A stretch of DNA of 64,000 nucleotides from Chitinophagaceae bacterium (GCA_016715365.1 JADKAM010000003.1:457856-521855); one strand, 5' to 3'; shown: positions 1-10,126, counted from the first letter of the stretch. Numbers and translations: made by a program. Notes: a model not told the origin generated them from the letters alone.

Positions 1-401
1 ATAAGCCGGGCAATTGTCCTAAATGTGGTGCCATAATGAACCGTTCTGCAAAAGAAAAAATGAAAATGGAAACCATGAAAACCTACACCTGCCCAATGCA
101 TCCGGGTGAATACAGCAATAAGCCGGGTAAATGCCCCACCTGTGGCATGGATTTAAAAAAGCAGGAAAAAGTTATACAAACCTTTGCCTGCCCCATGCAT
201 CCGGATATTAAAAGTAATAGCCCCGGCACCTGTTCAAAATGTGGGATGCAATTGCAGTTACAGTCAGATCAGTCACCCAAAGAAAAAATGAAGATGGAAG
301 TAATGAAGACTTATAGCTGCCCCATGCACCCACAGGTAACCAGTAACAAGCCGGGCAAGTGTCCTGAATGTGGAATGGATTTGAAAGAAAAGAAAAATTA
401 G
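1..401 (+). CDS. Tandem heavy-metal-binding-domain (HMBD) protein, 5' end outside window
   Basis: The frame is open to the left edge, so the ATG at 36 is internal: codons from position 3 read KPGNCPKCGAIM, the second half of another repeat. Three full modules follow, each of the form CPMHP-x(n)-PGKCPxCGM, separated by charged KEKMKME linkers. This is the HMBD module (YHS-like, Cys/His/Met-rich) known from the N-termini of CusB-type adaptors and some P-type ATPases, here a stand-alone chain of at least four. It probably binds Cu(I)/Ag(I) in the periplasm and passes it to the efflux pump encoded 46 bp downstream. The signal peptide, if any, lies outside the window. Family call is firm; the donor role is inferred. 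Confidence 0.85.
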   Translation, partial: KPGNCPKCGAIMNRSAKEKMKMETMKTYTCPMHPGEYSNKPGKCPTCGMDLKKQEKVIQTFACPMHPDIKSNSPGTCSKCGMQLQLQSDQSPKEKMKMEVMKTYSCPMHPQVTSNKPGKCPECGMDLKEKKN

Positions 402-446
402 AAACCAGATCAATATTAATAATTGTATGACACTTAAAAACAGGTT

Positions 447-1736
447 ATGGTTCGCAAATTAATTGAACTGGCTTTACGCAACAGATTTGTGGTACTGCTT
501 ATAGCGGGCGGCTTGTTTGCGTATGGTTTTTACTCCATCAAAAAAAATCCCATTGATGCCATTCCGGATTTGAGTGAGAACCAGGTAATTGTTTTTACAG
601 AATGGATGGGCCGCAGCCCACAGGTAATAGAAGACCAGGTTACCTATCCGTTGGTGAGTAATCTGCAGGGCATTCCTAAAATAAAAAACATACGGGGTTC
701 ATCTATGTTCGGGATGAGTTTTGTGTATGTGATTTTTGAAGACAATGTAGATATCTATTGGGCAAGAACAAGAGTATTGGAAAGATTAAACTATGCTCAG
801 CGTTTATTGCCCCAGGGTATAACACCAACACTGGGACCCGATGGAACCGGGGTAGGCCATATTTTCTGGTATCATTTAAATGCTCCAAAAATGGACCTCG
901 GAGAGCAAAGGGCTTTACAGGATTGGTATATAAAATTTGCCTTGCAAACTGTACCTGGTGTGGCAGAAGTGGCATCCTTTGGTGGTTTTGAAAAGCAGTA
1001 CCAGTTAATAGTTGACCCGGTGAAACTGCAGTATTATAACATTTCACTGATGGATGTAATGAATAAAGTAAAAGCCAATAATAATGATGTAGGCGGCAGA
1101 AAATTTGAAATGGCCGATATGGCTTATATCATCCGTGGCCTGGGCTATATCAAAAGCAAAGAAGATGTAGAGAATATTGCATTAAACAATTACAACGGCA
1201 TCCCGGTAAGGGTAAAAGATATTGGCACCGTACAAATGGGAGGCGACTTACGCCTGGGCATTTTTGATATGGATGGAAAAGGCGAAGTGGTTGGCGGCAT
1301 TGTGGTAATGCGCTATGGCGAAAATGCGAATAAAGTAATTGAAGCTGTAAAAGAGAAAATAAAAGAAGTGGAAAAAGGTTTGCCCGAAGGGGTAACTTTT
1401 AAAACTTCTTACGACAGAAGCGTATTAATACAGGAAGCCATTGAATCGGTAAAAGGTACTTTAACGGAAGAAATGATTGTAGTTTCTATTGTGGTATTAA
1501 TATTTCTTTTTCACTGGCGCAGTGCGGTTATCATTTTAATTCAATTGCCCATTTCAGTTGCGGCTGGCTTTATCTTTCTGCAAATGTTCGGTATATCATC
1601 CAACATCATGTCATTAACCGGTATTGCATTGGCTATTGGTGTTGTAGTGGATGACGGAATTGTAATGGTTGAAAATACGTACAGGCATATCAGCGAAGCA
1701 CAAACAGAAAAATTGAAGTCAACAGAAAAAATCTGA
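447..1736 (+). CDS. cusA: CusA-type RND efflux pump, N-terminal part (frame 1 of a split gene)
   Basis: Encodes the first ~429 residues of a CusA/SilA-like inner-membrane proton-driven metal pump: TM1 at the N-terminus, the porter region with the CusA-type GRSPQVIEDQVTYPL motif, and TM2-TM4 with VVVDDGIVMVEN near the end, where the conserved Asp residues form part of the proton relay. It stops at TGA 1734-1736 just after six A residues (1726-1731). The remainder of the protein continues immediately in the -1 frame from 1739, and the two parts together (about 1,070 residues) match the usual CusA length. Either one A is missing from the sequence or the two parts are made separately. Start ATG 447 gives a normal RND N-terminus. 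Confidence 0.9.
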   Translation: MVRKLIELALRNRFVVLLIAGGLFAYGFYSIKKNPIDAIPDLSENQVIVFTEWMGRSPQVIEDQVTYPLVSNLQGIPKIKNIRGSSMFGMSFVYVIFEDNVDIYWARTRVLERLNYAQRLLPQGITPTLGPDGTGVGHIFWYHLNAPKMDLGEQRALQDWYIKFALQTVPGVAEVASFGGFEKQYQLIVDPVKLQYYNISLMDVMNKVKANNNDVGGRKFEMADMAYIIRGLGYIKSKEDVENIALNNYNGIPVRVKDIGTVQMGGDLRLGIFDMDGKGEVVGGIVVMRYGENANKVIEAVKEKIKEVEKGLPEGVTFKTSYDRSVLIQEAIESVKGTLTEEMIVVSIVVLIFLFHWRSAVIILIQLPISVAAGFIFLQMFGISSNIMSLTGIALAIGVVVDDGIVMVENTYRHISEAQTEKLKSTEKI

Positions 1737-1738
1737 TC

Positions 1739-3664
1739 ATGGCAAAATGGTTTAAACAAAATAAAGACCCGTTGACATCTGAAGAAAAGATGAAGATCAT
1801 CGAAAGCTCGTCCAAACAGGTGGGCCCCGGTGTATTCTATTCAACCATCATTGTGGTTACTTCTTTTCTTCCGGTATTTCTGTTAACAGGAATGGAAGGA
1901 AAACTCTTCAGCCCGCTGGCATGGACAAAAACCTTTATCCTGCTCATTGATGCGTTCCTGGCAATCACACTTACACCGGTATTGATCTCCTTTCTGCTAA
2001 AAGGAAGATTAAAGCCGGAAAGCGCTAATCCTGTTACAAAAACATTGGAGAGGATTTATACACCCGTTTTAAAATTGTGTTTGCGCTGGAGAAAAACAAC
2101 GATCCTCATCAATCTTGCTGCCCTGGCTGTTGGTATTGTAATGATGACAAGACTGGGTTCAGAATTTATGCCGCCGCTGGACGAAGGATCTTTGTTGTTT
2201 ATGCCTGTTACATTACCCGATGTTTCCAACTCAGAGGCAAAGCGTTTATTGCAGGTGCAGGATAAAATCATCAGCACAGTTCCCGAAGTATCGCATGTGC
2301 TGGGTAAGGCTGGCCGGGCCAATACGGCGACCGATAATTCACCCATCAGCATGATTGAAACCATTATTCTGCTGAAACCCAAAAATGAATGGCGTAAAGG
2401 CATGACCAAAGATGGCATCATCAATGAACTGAACTCAAAATTACAGATACCCGGTATTACAAACGGATGGACGCAGCCCATCATAAACCGCATCAACATG
2501 CTTTCAACCGGTATACGTACCGATGTAGGATTAAAAGTGTACGGACAAAATCTGGACAGTATTTATGCTTTTGCCCAAATTCTAAAAAAACAACTGGAAG
2601 GAATTGATGGTGTAAAAGATTTGTATGTAGAACCAATTACCGGCGGCAAGTACATTGATATTACCATCAAAAGGGAAGAAACGGGCCGGTATGGTTTAAC
2701 GGTGGATGATGTGAATACCGTTATTGAAAGCGCATTGGGCGGTATGAAACTCACCACCACTATTGAAGGCCGTCAGCGGTTTTCTATAAATGCCAGGTAT
2801 GGACAGGATTTCCGGAATAACCTCTCAGCATTAAAACGGCTACAGGTGCAAACAATGAATTTTGGTCCCGTACCACTGGAAGCTGTGGCCGATATAACAC
2901 TGAGCGATGGCCCGCCCATGATAAACTCAGAAAATGCCATGCTGCGGGGAACGGTATTATTTAATGTACGGGAACGGGATTTGGGCAGCACGGTAAAAGA
3001 AGCACAGCAAAAGCTGAACCAGATGGTAACCAAATTACCCAAAGGTTATTTCCTGGAGTGGAGTGGCCAGTGGGAAAACCAGATACGGGCAAACCGAACC
3101 TTAAAGATGATACTGCCCATTGTGCTCGTCATCATTTTTATGGTGCTGTATTTCACCTATCATTCATTTAAGGAATCTTTTATAACCATGATTACGGTGC
3201 CGTTTGCATTGATTGGCGGTGTGTTTATGGTGTATTTCTACGGTGTTAATTTATCTGTGGCAGTTGCAGTAGGTTTGATTGCCTTATTTGGTATGGGCAT
3301 TGAAGCAGCTATGCTCATGACTATTTATTTGAACGAAGCCATGCAGAACATGGTAGCCAAACACGGCAATTCTAAAGCAACACTGACCAATGCAATCATC
3401 AGGGAGTTTGTGATTGAAGGAGCAGCAAAAAGATTGCGGCCCAAATTAATGACGGTGTCAGTTGGCTTGTTTGGGTTGATTCCCATTTTATGGGCAAGTG
3501 GTGTTGGCAGCGATATTATGCGGCCCATCACTATACCGTTGATAGGCGGCACCATCACATCAACCATTTATGTACTGTTGATCACGCCGGTGATATTTGA
3601 AATGATAAAAGAAAGAGAATTAAAACGCAACAATAAAATTGAATTAATCGATGCAAAAGAATAA
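1739..3664 (+). CDS. cusA: CusA-type RND efflux pump, C-terminal part (frame 2 of a split gene)
   Basis: 641 residues that continue the pump: SFLPVFLLTGMEGKLFSPLA directly after the TM4 region, then the second porter half beginning MPPLDEGSLLFMPVTLPD, a hallmark of the monovalent Cu/Ag (CusA/SilA) branch, and the last TM bundle. A single -1 shift in the A6 run at 1726-1731 would join it to the preceding ORF with no residues lost (…STEKN-LIMAKW). An independent start at ATG 1739 is possible but would give a pump half without TM1-4. The 3' end overlaps the cusC-like start by 14 bp, as expected for a translationally coupled operon. Confidence 0.88.
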   Translation: MAKWFKQNKDPLTSEEKMKIIESSSKQVGPGVFYSTIIVVTSFLPVFLLTGMEGKLFSPLAWTKTFILLIDAFLAITLTPVLISFLLKGRLKPESANPVTKTLERIYTPVLKLCLRWRKTTILINLAALAVGIVMMTRLGSEFMPPLDEGSLLFMPVTLPDVSNSEAKRLLQVQDKIISTVPEVSHVLGKAGRANTATDNSPISMIETIILLKPKNEWRKGMTKDGIINELNSKLQIPGITNGWTQPIINRINMLSTGIRTDVGLKVYGQNLDSIYAFAQILKKQLEGIDGVKDLYVEPITGGKYIDITIKREETGRYGLTVDDVNTVIESALGGMKLTTTIEGRQRFSINARYGQDFRNNLSALKRLQVQTMNFGPVPLEAVADITLSDGPPMINSENAMLRGTVLFNVRERDLGSTVKEAQQKLNQMVTKLPKGYFLEWSGQWENQIRANRTLKMILPIVLVIIFMVLYFTYHSFKESFITMITVPFALIGGVFMVYFYGVNLSVAVAVGLIALFGMGIEAAMLMTIYLNEAMQNMVAKHGNSKATLTNAIIREFVIEGAAKRLRPKLMTVSVGLFGLIPILWASGVGSDIMRPITIPLIGGTITSTIYVLLITPVIFEMIKERELKRNNKIELIDAKE

Positions 3665-4907
3665 ACTATTTCCGGTAATGATTTTGCTTGCTGTTGCTTT
3701 CAGCAGCAAAGCACAAACATTAAAACTGGATGCTGTTATAGACAGCATTACCGCATTACACCCGGTTGTAAAAATGTATAACAATGAGATACGGTCCATG
3801 GATGAAGCAGCTAAAGGTGCTAAAAGCTGGATGCCACCGGAGATCAGTACCGGCCTTTGGATGGTGCCCTATAATACAAAACTGTGGAAGAAAGATGACA
3901 TGGGAGGAACGGGTATGGGTCAGTACATGATTGGCGGCCAGCAAATGATTCCCAACAGGAAAAAACAAAATGCTGATGCCGCTTATATGCAGGCCATGTC
4001 ATCGGTAGAAAAAGAAAAAAAGAATGCCACACTGAATGAATTGGTAAACGATGCCAAACAATTGTATTACGAGTGGATCATTTTAAAGAAGAAACTGGCT
4101 ATTCTTACCCAAAATGAAAAGCTGCTGGACTTTATGATCAGGAATACAGAAATACGCTATAAGAACGGATTGGATAAAATAGGCGCTTATTATAAAGCAA
4201 AAGCTGCTTTGGGAAATGTACAGAACATGCGGCTGATGTATGAAAATGATATCAGTGAAAAACGCATCAGCATCAACGCTTTGATGGGCCGCAATGCCAT
4301 GATCGGTTTTGATATAGATACTACTTACAGGCTGGATGATTATTCAACGATCGTATTCGACAGTACACTTTTTTACAAAAACCGGAGCGATTTAAAATCA
4401 ATTGACAAAGACATTAACCTTGCCTGGCTTAAACAGGAAACAGAAAGGCAAAGCCTTAAACCCCAATTTGGTATTCGATATGAACACATGTTTGGTTTTG
4501 GAGGTTTGCCTATGCAATATTCGTTAATGGGAATGATGAGGTTGCCATTGGCAAATTGGTCTTCTAAAATGAATAAAGCCAATGTGGAAAGCCTGAAATG
4601 GAAAGCCTATGCCCTGCAATCGCAAAAGGAAATGATGGCGAACGAATATAGCGGCATGGCGTATAGTATGCGAAATGAGCTGGAGTTGAAAAAGAAACAA
4701 TTAAAACTTTATGATGAAAACATTATTCCGGCATTAAAGAATAATTATAAAACAATGCAGCTGGGATATGAACAAAATACGGAAGAATTATTTATGCTGT
4801 ATGATGCATGGGAAACTTTATACATGGCGCAAATGGAATATACCGAAATATTAAATCAGGCTTTAAGAACACAGGTGTCAATAGACCGGCTAATAGAAAA
4901 AAAATGA
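3651..4907 (+). CDS. TolC/CusC-like outer-membrane channel
   Basis: 418 residues with an N-terminal signal peptide (hydrophobic stretch ending FSSKAQ) and long alpha-helical repeats typical of outer-membrane efflux (OEP) proteins. It would form the trimeric exit duct of the Cus complex, connecting the RND pump and adaptors to the outside. The many Met residues in the N-terminal half (YMIGGQQMIPNRKKQNAD and similar) are common in Bacteroidota copper OEPs. It overlaps cusA by 14 bp and its TGA overlaps the ATG of the next gene (ATGA), so all are probably co-translated. No lipobox is seen, unlike E. coli CusC. Confidence 0.88.
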   Translation: MQKNKLFPVMILLAVAFSSKAQTLKLDAVIDSITALHPVVKMYNNEIRSMDEAAKGAKSWMPPEISTGLWMVPYNTKLWKKDDMGGTGMGQYMIGGQQMIPNRKKQNADAAYMQAMSSVEKEKKNATLNELVNDAKQLYYEWIILKKKLAILTQNEKLLDFMIRNTEIRYKNGLDKIGAYYKAKAALGNVQNMRLMYENDISEKRISINALMGRNAMIGFDIDTTYRLDDYSTIVFDSTLFYKNRSDLKSIDKDINLAWLKQETERQSLKPQFGIRYEHMFGFGGLPMQYSLMGMMRLPLANWSSKMNKANVESLKWKAYALQSQKEMMANEYSGMAYSMRNELELKKKQLKLYDENIIPALKNNYKTMQLGYEQNTEELFMLYDAWETLYMAQMEYTEILNQALRTQVSIDRLIEKK

Positions 4908-6151
4908 ACAGACTAATATTTATACCGATATTATTTATTGTTATGGCTGCAATCAGCTGTAACAATAACAAAGACCCTCATGCAGAACACAAAGCTGAGA
5001 CAGTCCCTGATATTTACACCTGCCCCATGCACCCTCAAATTATAAGGGACAAGCCGGGCAATTGCCCCATCTGTGGTATGGCTTTAGTAAAGAAAGAAAA
5101 AGGCGGTCAAAAGTCTGCTGATATAGAATTGGTATCACTATTGAAACCGACCAATGAGTTTGTTATTTCATCAATTCCGGTTACTGCTATAGAGAAAAAG
5201 GAACAACAATTAGAAATTGAAGCGCTGGGAAATATTGCTTATGATACAAGGCAGATAGGCAGTATTTCTTCAAGAGTTGCCGGAAGAATTGAAAAATTAT
5301 ATGTACGCAATCGCTTTCAAAAAATAAGTAAGGGCCAGCGCATACTTGATATATATAGTCCGGAATTAATGACAGCACAGCAAAACCTGTTATTTCTTTT
5401 AAAGAACGATCCTGCCAATACAACATTCTTACAGGCCGCTAAAGAAAGGTTGCTGTTATTGGGAATAAGTACACAACAGGTGCAACAAATTATCCAGTCA
5501 GGTAAACCATCATTAACGATTGCCGTGTATAGTAATTACAGCGGCCATATTCATGAAGCTGCCGGCAATAACAGCATGAATACAACGCCAGGTAAAATGA
5601 ATGATATTTCACTCATAACAGAGGAGCTTTCATTAAAAGAAGGAATGTATTTACAAAAGGGCCAGTCCATATTCACGGTATATGACCCCGCCCGGGCCTG
5701 GGCTATCCTGAATATTTATGGCGAAAATCAGAACCTGGTAAAAACCGGCAACATAGTTAACGTTGTCCCTGAAACCGCCCCGGATAAGGACTTCAATGCA
5801 AAGATTGATTTTATTGAACCCTTCTATCGTAAAGAAAGTAAAACATTAACAGCAAGGGTTTACTTTAATAATAGTGTTTTAAAAATACCAATTGGCAGCC
5901 AGGTCAGGGCCACCATATTTGGCAATAACAAAGAAGCATATTGGTTGCCGAAAAATGCAGTTGTTTCATTGGGCCTCGATAAAGTAGTGTTTAAAAAGAC
6001 GGAAGGCGGCTTTACAATAAAGAAAATAAATACAGGAATCACCTATAAAGATCTTACACAGGTTTTGAGTGGTCTTACTGAAAAAGATTCCGTTGCAGTA
6101 AATGCCCAGTTTTTAATGGACAGTGAAAGTTTTATAAAAATAAAAAATTGA
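4904..6151 (+). CDS. cusB: CusB-like RND membrane-fusion adaptor with N-terminal HMBD
   Basis: Start taken at ATG 4904 (ATGA overlap with the channel gene) rather than further upstream in the same frame, because this gives a lipoprotein signal with lipobox AISC followed by NNNKDPHAEH. Residues ~35-65 form one HMBD (YTCPMHP…PGNCPICGMALVKK). The rest is a barrel-sandwich/beta-barrel adaptor (SSRVAGRIEKLYVRN; VYDPARAWAILNIYGENQNLV). It should link the pump and outer channel and load metal through the HMBD. It is followed by a second, HMBD-less adaptor, so this operon encodes two CusB-like proteins. Confidence 0.88.
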   Translation: MNRLIFIPILFIVMAAISCNNNKDPHAEHKAETVPDIYTCPMHPQIIRDKPGNCPICGMALVKKEKGGQKSADIELVSLLKPTNEFVISSIPVTAIEKKEQQLEIEALGNIAYDTRQIGSISSRVAGRIEKLYVRNRFQKISKGQRILDIYSPELMTAQQNLLFLLKNDPANTTFLQAAKERLLLLGISTQQVQQIIQSGKPSLTIAVYSNYSGHIHEAAGNNSMNTTPGKMNDISLITEELSLKEGMYLQKGQSIFTVYDPARAWAILNIYGENQNLVKTGNIVNVVPETAPDKDFNAKIDFIEPFYRKESKTLTARVYFNNSVLKIPIGSQVRATIFGNNKEAYWLPKNAVVSLGLDKVVFKKTEGGFTIKKINTGITYKDLTQVLSGLTEKDSVAVNAQFLMDSESFIKIKN

Positions 6152-6153
6152 TC

Positions 6154-7266
6154 ATGCGGTACATAATTATGATAGCTACGGCTTGTTTGTTATTTGCATC
6201 CTGCAGCAGCAAAAAAGAAATGCCTGCAGAGCCAAAAACTGAGTTAGTATCGGTACTGGAAAAAGACGAAATAGAATTAAGTGAACTGCAGATACAGTTG
6301 GGTAATGTGCGTACAGACACGATCCGCAATGGAACAATTGGGGACCAGTTGGTATTGACTGCTACATTAAATTTTGACCAGATGAAATCGGCTTCTGTCA
6401 GTTCAAGGGTGATGGGAAGAGTCGAAAAATTATATTTTAAGAACCTGGGCGATTATGTAAAAAATGGTTCCCCGCTTTATGAGTTGTATAGCGAGGAATT
6501 AAATAATGCTAAACAGGAGTACCTGCTTGCCCTGGATAAAAGGAAGGTATTTGCAGATGAAACAGTAATAGACTTTGATCAGCTTTTGCAAGGCGCTAAA
6601 AATAAATTGTTATTATGGGGCATGTCTGATGCCCAGGTGCTTGAACTGGCTAAAAGTAAAAAAGCTACTCCCACCACTACTTTTTACAGCACTTCATCCG
6701 GTTACATTACCACCCTGGATATCCGGGAAGGCGACTATGTAATGGAGGGTGGCACTATCGTAAAACTGGCCGATCTGTCAAGTCTTTGGGCTGAGGCGCA
6801 GGTATATACTTCGCAATTGGCGCAATTAGACAGGAATAGTGCAGCAGTTGTGGTGCTTCCGGATTTTGATGGTAAAGAGATTACAGGAAGGATTGAATTT
6901 GTAAACCCTGAGATCAATCCCGATACCAGGATAAATCTTATCCGTGTCTCCATTCCCAATCCGGGCAACCAGTTAAAACCCGGTATGCCAGCCTATGTAT
7001 TGCTGAAAAGTCCGCTGCGCAAAACATTAACGCTTCCTGTTGATGCAGTCATCCGTGATGGAAAGGGCGCAACAGTATGGATACAGACAGCAAACAAAAC
7101 ATTTAAAAGTGTAATGGTGCAAACCGGGTTGGAAACAGACGACAGGATTGAAATTAAATCAGGATTAAAAAACGGCGATGTGGTGGTTATAACTGGCGCT
7201 TATTTGTTGAACAGCGAATACATTTTCAAGAAAGGTGCAGATCCCATGGCGGGAATGAAGATGTAG
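6154..7266 (+). CDS. Second CusB-like RND membrane-fusion adaptor (lipoprotein)
   Basis: ATG 6154 is preferred over TTG 6148; it lies 2 bp after the preceding stop. The N-terminus is a lipoprotein signal with lipobox FASC-SSKKE. The body carries adaptor motifs (SSRVMGRVEKLYFKN, LADLSSLWAEAQVYTSQLA, GMPAYVLLKSPL) and ends Met-rich (DPMAGMKM), which may help bind copper. It lacks the HMBD of its upstream neighbour. Two consecutive adaptors suggest a hetero-hexamer or alternative adaptors for the same pump; the sequence alone cannot decide. Confidence 0.87.
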   Translation: MRYIIMIATACLLFASCSSKKEMPAEPKTELVSVLEKDEIELSELQIQLGNVRTDTIRNGTIGDQLVLTATLNFDQMKSASVSSRVMGRVEKLYFKNLGDYVKNGSPLYELYSEELNNAKQEYLLALDKRKVFADETVIDFDQLLQGAKNKLLLWGMSDAQVLELAKSKKATPTTTFYSTSSGYITTLDIREGDYVMEGGTIVKLADLSSLWAEAQVYTSQLAQLDRNSAAVVVLPDFDGKEITGRIEFVNPEINPDTRINLIRVSIPNPGNQLKPGMPAYVLLKSPLRKTLTLPVDAVIRDGKGATVWIQTANKTFKSVMVQTGLETDDRIEIKSGLKNGDVVVITGAYLLNSEYIFKKGADPMAGMKM

Positions 7267-7305
7267 GTAGTATAGGTTAAAGCACGATTTACAAAATGAT
7301 CGCAA

Positions 7306-10023
7306 ATGGAATTTTACAAACAACCTATTGATGCAGTCATTAAACTATTCAACAGCAATGCTGAACATGGTATTGATGAAAATACAATTCAATCAGTAAG
7401 GAGAAAGTTTGGTAACAATGTGCTTAAAGCAACCAATTCAAGAAGTTTTTTCAAAATCCTTTTAGGGCAATTTACAAGTCCACTCGTTATCATATTGATT
7501 GTTGCATCATTGGTATCGTATTATTTAGGTCAGCCCCGTGATGGTTCCATACTTTTAGTCATTGTAATTATGAATGCGCTGATCGGGTTTTACCAGGAAT
7601 GGAAATCAGAAAATATTCTTGCTTCACTTAAAAACCTGGTTGTTGATAAATGCACCGTTACCAGGAATGGTAACACAATTGAAATTTTAGCTGAAGACCT
7701 GGTGCCCGGAGATATCGTAAAATTATACGAAGGCAATGGCGTTCCGGCCGATATCCTGTTGATTCACTCAAATGGTTTTTCAGCAAATGAATTTATTCTA
7801 ACAGGAGAATCATTACCCTCAGACAAAGATCATTTATTCGCTTCTGATAAATCCTTGCCTCTTGCTGAAATAAAAAATTGTATTTACATGGGTACAACTG
7901 TTGCAAGGGGTGAAGCAACAGGTATTGTTTATGCAACCGGAATTAAAACAGCAATTGGAAAAATAAGCTCATCATCGCAGAAAATTAAATCTACCGATGC
8001 CCCGGTGCAAACGGAGATTGCCGATGTTGCAAAAAAACTAACCTATGCTACGTTAATAATTGGTGCCTGTCTTTTTGGAACCCGGATGTTGCTGAATGAT
8101 TCAATTGCTGTAGCTATTGTTTTTGCTGTTAGCGTTGCAGCGGCAATGGTGCCGGAAGGATTACCTGCCCAGATTTCTATGGCACTTGCACTGGCAGTTG
8201 GCAGATTGGCAAAAAGAAAAGCAATTGTAAAAAAGATTGCATCGGCCCAGACATTGGGGTCAGCTACAGTAATTGCTTCTGACAAAACCGGAACTATCAC
8301 AAAAAACGAAATGACAATTACCGGTTGTTACTTTAATGGTAAATCATTTTCGGTTTCCGGACTGGGATATGAACCTGATGGAAGTATTGCCGGTGAACAA
8401 GGTGAAATTTTGAAGAAAGATTCTTTAGGCGATCTCAAAATATTTTTTCTTTCTGGCCTGCTTTCATCCACAGGAAAAGTAAGTCCTCCCGATAAATATC
8501 ATCCTTCCTGGCATGCTATCGGCGACCCTACCGAAGCTTCATTTGCCACACTGGCAATGAAAGCCGGATTTACATTGGAAGAAATTGAAAGGGATTATCC
8601 CCCTGTAAAATCATTCGGATTCGATTCATTTCGTAAAAGAGCGGCAATCATTCGAACACATCAACAAAAAGTCATTTCTTCTGTAAAGGGTTCTATTGAA
8701 ACAATACTTGATGCTTCAACAAAAATAATTGTTGATGGAAAAGTAAATGACCTGACAGATATACAAAAGCATCAAATTCTGTCAATGGCAGCTGCATATT
8801 CGGAAAACGCACTTCGGGTTATAGCCATTGCATACAAAGACCTGGAAAGTAAAAATGATTATATAATAGAAGATGCGGAACAGGATTTAACCTTTGCCGG
8901 ATTCGTTACCATGTTCGACCCACCCAATGAAGAAGTAAAAGCAGCTATTGAATCTGTTTTCAAAGCACACATAAAAGTGTTTATGATAACAGGCGACAAT
9001 GAAGTAACCGCAAAAGCAATTTCTAAAAATATTGGATTAATGAATACCGGTAATGAGTTCCCGGTTGTGATAAATGGAACAGCTTTGCAAACAATGAGTG
9101 ATGAACAAATGAAAACTGTTTTTCAAAACAGGGCCGTAATATTTTCAAGAGTATCGCCCGATGACAAATTCCGCATTGTGGATTTACTGATGAAGCTGGG
9201 AGAAATTGTTGCAGTAACCGGTGATGGTGTAAATGATACATTGAGTTTAAAGAGAGCCGATATTGGAATTGCAATGGGAAAGAATGGTTCAAAAGTGGCA
9301 CAGGAAGCTGCTAATATGATTTTGCTGGATGATAATTTTTCTACCATTGTTGTTGCAGTAAAGGAAGGGAGAACCATTTTCAGGAACCTGGAAAAGACGA
9401 TCAAAACAAATCTTTCATCCAACATTGCAGAACTTACCTGCGTGTTATTTGGGTTTGCCGGGGCTTTCTTAGGTATAGCAACACCCATATTAGCGGTACA
9501 GATCTTATTGATAGATATGGTTGGCGAAATGTTTCCGTTAATCATGTTGACCTATGACCCTCCTGAAAAAACAATAATGGAAGAACCTCCCCGTAATCCT
9601 AAGGATAAAATATTAACCAAAGACACGATGAAAGGGATAATTTTTAATGGCACGGTTATGGGGCTTGCTTCATACGGTGCTTTCCTGTTATCGTATTTTC
9701 ACAATCACCATCTTTCTAACCATTATGAAAAAGCAATTACGATAACTTTTATTTCAATCATTTTTAGTCAATATGCCAACCTGCTTTCAAGGCGAACTTA
9801 TGGGCCTGCTTTAGGAAAATACCTGTTTTCCAACAGAAACCTGCTCTTGGCATTTTTAGTTTCTATTTCCTGCATTCTTCTTATTGTTTATGTGCCGGCA
9901 TTCAATCTTTATTTTCATACTTCACCTTTAATGCTTGTTGATTGGCTTTTGCCTGTTGCAGCAGGTGTCGTTTGCCTTTCAATATATGAGTTTAGAAAAA
10001 AGATAAAAGCAAAAATTAAATAA
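7306..10023 (+). CDS. P2-type cation-transporting ATPase (Ca2+-ATPase-like) with unusual hinge motif
   Basis: 905 residues, the normal size of a P2 ATPase: N-terminal cation-ATPase region, TGES actuator loop (LTGESLPSDK), M4 motif PEGLP, phosphorylation site SDKTGTITKNE, MITGDN and TGDGVND, then six C-terminal TM helices with IAEL (M5) and LIDMVGE (M6). This resembles Ca2+/Mn2+ or monovalent pumps rather than P1B heavy-metal pumps; there is no CPx motif. The hinge reads TGDGVNDTLSLKRAD where almost all relatives, including the homologue at 44393-47083, have TGDGVNDAPALKKAD. It lies 40 bp after the Cus operon in the same direction. Confidence 0.88.
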   Translation: MEFYKQPIDAVIKLFNSNAEHGIDENTIQSVRRKFGNNVLKATNSRSFFKILLGQFTSPLVIILIVASLVSYYLGQPRDGSILLVIVIMNALIGFYQEWKSENILASLKNLVVDKCTVTRNGNTIEILAEDLVPGDIVKLYEGNGVPADILLIHSNGFSANEFILTGESLPSDKDHLFASDKSLPLAEIKNCIYMGTTVARGEATGIVYATGIKTAIGKISSSSQKIKSTDAPVQTEIADVAKKLTYATLIIGACLFGTRMLLNDSIAVAIVFAVSVAAAMVPEGLPAQISMALALAVGRLAKRKAIVKKIASAQTLGSATVIASDKTGTITKNEMTITGCYFNGKSFSVSGLGYEPDGSIAGEQGEILKKDSLGDLKIFFLSGLLSSTGKVSPPDKYHPSWHAIGDPTEASFATLAMKAGFTLEEIERDYPPVKSFGFDSFRKRAAIIRTHQQKVISSVKGSIETILDASTKIIVDGKVNDLTDIQKHQILSMAAAYSENALRVIAIAYKDLESKNDYIIEDAEQDLTFAGFVTMFDPPNEEVKAAIESVFKAHIKVFMITGDNEVTAKAISKNIGLMNTGNEFPVVINGTALQTMSDEQMKTVFQNRAVIFSRVSPDDKFRIVDLLMKLGEIVAVTGDGVNDTLSLKRADIGIAMGKNGSKVAQEAANMILLDDNFSTIVVAVKEGRTIFRNLEKTIKTNLSSNIAELTCVLFGFAGAFLGIATPILAVQILLIDMVGEMFPLIMLTYDPPEKTIMEEPPRNPKDKILTKDTMKGIIFNGTVMGLASYGAFLLSYFHNHHLSNHYEKAITITFISIIFSQYANLLSRRTYGPALGKYLFSNRNLLLAFLVSISCILLIVYVPAFNLYFHTSPLMLVDWLLPVAAGVVCLSIYEFRKKIKAKIK

Positions 10024-10126
10024 TTATGCTGCATTACCACAAATTACCCGCCTTTTCTATTTATACAGTACTTGGTGAAGGCAATGGGCCAATCCGATGG
10101 CAGTACTTTTTACTAAATCCTTTTCA

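Noticed and set aside
1720..1741. Programmed -1 frameshift in cusA
   Set aside because: The A6 run is not in the phase of a canonical X XXY YYZ heptamer; a missing base is simpler.
4808..4903. Longer start for the CusB-like adaptor
   Set aside because: It would overlap the channel gene by 100 bp and bury the lipoprotein signal that begins at 4904.
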